A DNA stretch of 9,318 nt from assembly GCA_947097535.1 (NCBI GenBank), contig CAMURM010000039.1, positions 1 to 9,318 of the forward strand, in the 5' to 3' direction. Below the pieces are notes generated by a model, which was given only the letters and a program-made list of their open reading frames with translations, was not told the DNA's origin and ran no database searches. Shown here in pieces: positions 9,001 through 9,318 of this stretch. The translations under genes and the position numbers were made by a program. Source of the stretch: an uncultured Selenomonas sp. Its GTDB lineage: Bacteria; Bacillota; Negativicutes; Selenomonadales; Selenomonadaceae. The stretch's first letter is position 1. Every line of letters begins with the position of its first letter.

Positions 9001-9318
9001 GCCGCGACCACCACGTCATGCGCTGCGTCGAGCTGCGCTCCGCCCGTGATCTTCGCCGTCGTCTCGCCATTCTGCACGTTGACTGCCACAGAGCCTGCCA
9101 CACCGGCAGTACCCGCGCCTGCGCCGCCGATGCCGATGGTCAGCACCTTGTTCTTCGACGCAGCACGAACCTCTGCGCCGCCGACATCTTGTTGACCGCC
9201 CGAAAGTTCCGCCCGCGTGCTGCCGAGGGCGGTCGTCACCGAGACGCCCGCGCCGACCGCCGCCGTGCCGCTGCCCGCAAGGACGAGCGTGTTCGTATAC
9301 ATCGAGCCGCGCGACTCC
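1..9318 (-). CDS. Giant LktA-like filamentous haemagglutinin-type adhesin, internal fragment (both ends outside window)
   Basis: Codons run from 9317-9315 down to 5-3, giving 3105 residues with no stop and no frameshift in a codon-by-codon reading. The product is Ala/Gly/Val/Thr/Ser/Asn-rich and almost cysteine-free. It consists of about 53-residue tandem repeats (fragment residues 1-1317), an aromatic-rich conserved core (about 1715-2060), and beta-helix rungs such as GNIDITAAEAK and NISGRNIVLNAKNIG (about 2400-3105). This composition and order are those of large secreted haemagglutinin-like adhesins. The 53-residue repeats and motifs such as YGWSKNQLLYA match my memory of the LktA leukotoxin family; the Fusobacterium necrophorum member is about 3240 residues, so this protein must be larger once its missing ends are added. 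Such proteins normally carry an N-terminal TPS domain and leave through an FhaC/LktB-type outer-membrane pore; neither can be seen here. The likely role is adhesion to host or partner cells at the surface. Toxic activity should not be assumed. The adhesin class is near certain and the LktA subfamily probable. Confidence 0.93.
3..1940 (-). other. C-terminal beta-helix block, continuing past the window edge
   Basis: Fragment residues about 2460-3105 are almost pure rungs of about 20 residues: EVKLLAGNGITAEGRITAKD, RLTAGGNIGAGGAALRIL, NGTVNVTHENGTIKLSKGGD, GDLVLGTIRTRDANG, NGNIRARAENGNITMDEVLT, HKGGIAAEAKKGDVVIGTAK and ENGVIELKAANGKLTAEVLQ. Three sub-blocks carry a matching strand: HVYLAST (1772-1755), TVYLKQT (1550-1530) and NVYLHQT (509-489). 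The only cysteine I found in the fragment is at 1457-1455 (AGAICMEAP). The last residues are GNIDITAAEAK with no stop, so the protein continues below position 1. Confidence 0.75.
96..237 (-). repeat. 114-base direct repeat (38 residues) in the C-terminal beta-helix
   Basis: Bases 96-123 and 210-237 match at 26 of 28 positions at a spacing of 114 bases, exactly 38 codons. At protein level EKDLTLTAANKLTTADEV and RKDLTMTAANSLKAADKL are the two copies. The spacing of about two beta-helix turns suggests a recent two-rung duplication, in contrast to the heavily diverged N-terminal repeats. Confidence 0.7.
1941..2129 (-). other. YGWSKNQLLYA module leading into C-terminal beta-helix
   Basis: Fragment residues about 2397-2459 read EITRTDNTYGWSKNQLLYAM, then EDRIVNSRPGEVNLQKTANI and SGRNIVLNAKNIGATGEKTI. 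The Trp-containing start is unlike a rung and probably caps or re-starts the beta-helix after the helical insertion. NISGRNIVLNAKNIG is a textbook haemagglutinin rung. I recall the WSKNQLLYAxEDxIVNSRPGE wording from LktA-type adhesins, which makes this one of the stronger family markers here. Confidence 0.6.
2130..2522 (-). other. Charged helical (coiled-coil-like) segment with RGD
   Basis: Fragment residues about 2266-2396 lose the Gly/Asn turns and become rich in Ala, Lys, Glu, Gln and Arg. Examples are GRKALWEKAGLISSADSAAG, AEAAKLAREKRQNAAQIRLN, KLAAYQSAAQDYNSDAAMQK and AAVTEEERKAAREAFQSARQ. Few helix breakers and hydrophobics every 3-4 residues point to long helices, possibly a hairpin standing off the beta-helix. 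An Arg-Gly-Asp tripeptide sits at 2276-2268 in the context QKVRGDYIKAMK. The segment ends at GKGYTAEEGNAVANYAEITR. Interpretation as an exposed binding element is inference. Confidence 0.65.
2523..3140 (-). other. Middle beta-helix block
   Basis: Fragment residues about 2060-2265 are regular rungs: GVDIKSKGDIMVGGDVKAAD, KLSSEGGSIRGGGILRTDDL, TARAEKDIDLQHAALEP, SHKGSIDLSSMQGDLALRAL, RIELSSETGAIGTDGDALRV, ARGNIHLAHADDSDGDMRI and SSEGNVTLDAQGHDII. These G-x-I-x-L repeats with polar turns are characteristic of haemagglutinin-type beta-helices. The only TTA leucine codon in the window (3008-3006) lies here. Confidence 0.7.
3141..3263 (-). other. GLFGLFH segment and Tyr/Ser/Thr-rich stretch
   Basis: Fragment residues about 2019-2059 read HGLFGLFHSTYTYTWTEYEG and then SSSTSTYSLKADNPVSVGFL. 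A short hydrophobic GLFGLF element is followed by alternating Thr/Tyr/Trp and a Ser/Thr cluster, unlike the rungs that follow. I recall very similar wording in LktA-like adhesins, which supports the subfamily call, but I cannot check this. Six hydrophobic residues are too few for a membrane-spanning segment; it could be a beta-hairpin plug or surface patch. Confidence 0.5.
3264..4175 (-). other. Conserved aromatic-rich core with VYYNP and FNPKAGIAYRWTGG motifs
   Basis: The core begins with HAGQMVYINAHEVNLNGLVQ, then runs through YLVREGGAVYD and the segment YQVAVYYNPSTRQLLLDS (3902-3850), followed by GGQVYISGRMGNTGGGRILA and ADGAAKISADVTAVDRALAL. Next come GKVFEYMNGKSRTYAIGNPG, FQFNPKAGIAYRWTGG and YVGFIHFKSAPEI. 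Tyr, Phe and Trp are much denser here than elsewhere in the protein. From memory, the combination of a VYYNP strand with a GGQVYISG...GGGRILAADGAAKI stretch recurs in large adhesins of this type, so this is likely the best-conserved piece for family assignment. It is probably structural; no catalytic residues are evident. Confidence 0.6.
4176..4319 (-). other. Second helical insertion in the fibre
   Basis: Fragment residues about 1667-1714 are rich in Lys, Asp, Glu and Ala with hydrophobics spaced 3-4 apart: DKETADRIQKALDTYMKKHG then KEFASYDDYRLWVKYSLGID. This differs sharply from the Gly/Asn/Thr-rich rungs on both sides and reads as a helical hairpin or small helical subdomain. Beta-helix sequence resumes directly after it at HAGQMVYINAHEVNLNGLVQ (about 4142-4080). 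Function unknown. Confidence 0.55.
4320..4862 (-). other. Haemagglutinin-type beta-helix block
   Basis: Fragment residues about 1486-1666 return to short rungs: PNLTVSGGHVQIEADQLKV, GTPKISIRNHAPLHLLAGD, GGKVYYNGQDISR, GDVRIKNEHGSVHVESTAEI and GRNVEITAAEGAVVQNNPTG. The pattern of alternating hydrophobic residues, then Gly-Asn or Gly-Gly turns, about every 20 residues is that of right-handed beta-helices in filamentous haemagglutinin-like proteins. The block ends at NVGGDPIVRYM, where the second helical insertion begins. Confidence 0.7.
4863..5366 (-). other. Junction module after the repeat array, with helical insertion
   Basis: Fragment residues about 1318-1485 break the 53-residue pattern. 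The segment starts with a charged, aromatic stretch (KAQERIDQTARRYTFYTGSD), passes through polar beta-type sequence (EVEISGTVKKKSDGTLDYSG), and then holds an amphipathic helix-like insertion at 5057-4935, LWGQYQDLLKRLRDYQ followed by YNAYQASLANLLNAMKAQGF. It ends in NKSVVVYHYLSVPAVKTPNL, which leads into the next beta-helix block. I infer that this is a linker or a small folded domain projecting from the fibre. I do not recognise it as a separately named domain. Confidence 0.6.
5367..9317 (-). repeat. Array of ~53-residue protein tandem repeats, about 22-25 units
   Basis: The N-terminal 1317 residues divide into units that each end in a short strand such as HDVVVAA, KDVAVAA, QIDVKA, DLTVAA, TITVRA, KITLEA, LRLRA or LKASA, followed by a polar start (SKNK, ENDT, KNHT, TNHE, RNAA). 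Unit boundaries I placed: 9158-9000 (53 residues), 8672-8511 (54), 8510-8340 (57), 8339-8184 (52), 8183-8016 (56), 8015-7848 (56), 7847-7692 (52), 7337-7185 (51), 7184-7026 (53), 7025-6864 (54), 6863-6687 (59), 6686-6525 (54), 6524-6360 (55), 6359-6204 (52), 5891-5712 (60), 5711-5550 (54), 5549-5367 (61). Three longer blocks (8999-8673, 7691-7338, 6203-5892) are 109, 118 and 104 residues. The middle of each unit is a small-residue patch such as GAGAGTAGVAGSVAVNV. The repeats have diverged in DNA and residues; only the pattern is kept. Tandem units of this length are, from memory, typical of LktA-family adhesins. Confidence 0.85.

Noticed and set aside
1..9318. Dense recurrence of short strings such as GCCGCC, GTCAG and CTTTGCC, suggesting CRISPR-like or intergenic repeats
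   Set aside because: They are not evenly spaced and follow the codons for recurring Gly-Gly, Leu-Thr and Lys-Ala pairs in the repeat protein.
1..9318. Possible frameshift or gene boundary between the N-terminal repeats and C-terminal beta-helix
   Set aside because: The same frame continues through all block boundaries (5367, 4320, 3140, 2522, 2130) with meaningful sequence on both sides and no stop.

Overview
The whole window is the inside of one very large gene read on the minus strand. In the frame whose codons lie on + triplets beginning at positions divisible by 3, I read 3105 consecutive sense codons from 9317 down to 3 without a stop. Both ends of the gene lie outside the window. The product is a secreted, fibrous, filamentous-haemagglutinin-like adhesin. 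Its closest match from memory is the LktA-type (leukotoxin LktA family) filamentous adhesins, known from Fusobacterium and also found in diderm Firmicutes (Negativicutes such as Selenomonas). The sequence is GC-rich with mostly G/C third codon positions, which rules against the AT-rich Fusobacterium and suits a Selenomonas-like member of the Negativicutes. The host is inference; the giant adhesin itself is clear.

Layout from N- to C-terminus (high to low coordinate): (1) 9317-5367, about 1317 residues of tandem repeats with a basic unit of about 53 residues, each with a Gly/Ala/Val-rich core and ending in a short strand of the type VxVxA; (2) 5366-4863, a junction module with an amphipathic helical insertion; (3) 4862-4320, haemagglutinin-type beta-helix rungs, then a second helical insertion (4319-4176); (4) 4175-3141, a conserved aromatic-rich core containing a VYYNP motif, an FNPKAGIAYRWTGG motif, and a GLFGLFH segment followed by a Tyr/Ser/Thr-rich stretch; (5) 3140-2523, more beta-helix; (6) 2522-2130, a charged Ala/Lys/Glu/Gln-rich helical segment with an RGD tripeptide; (7) 2129-1941, a YGWSKNQLLYA module; (8) 1940-3, a long run of beta-helix rungs of the GNI/GGI type, continuing past the window edge.

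The N-terminal signal peptide and secretion (TPS) domain expected in this family should lie beyond 9318, and the C-terminus beyond position 1. No RNA gene, mobile element, CRISPR array, promoter or terminator is visible, because every base is used by the one coding frame. The long open frames on the + strand are by-products: the sense gene almost never uses the codons TTA, CTA or TCA, so the exactly opposed frame has only six stops.
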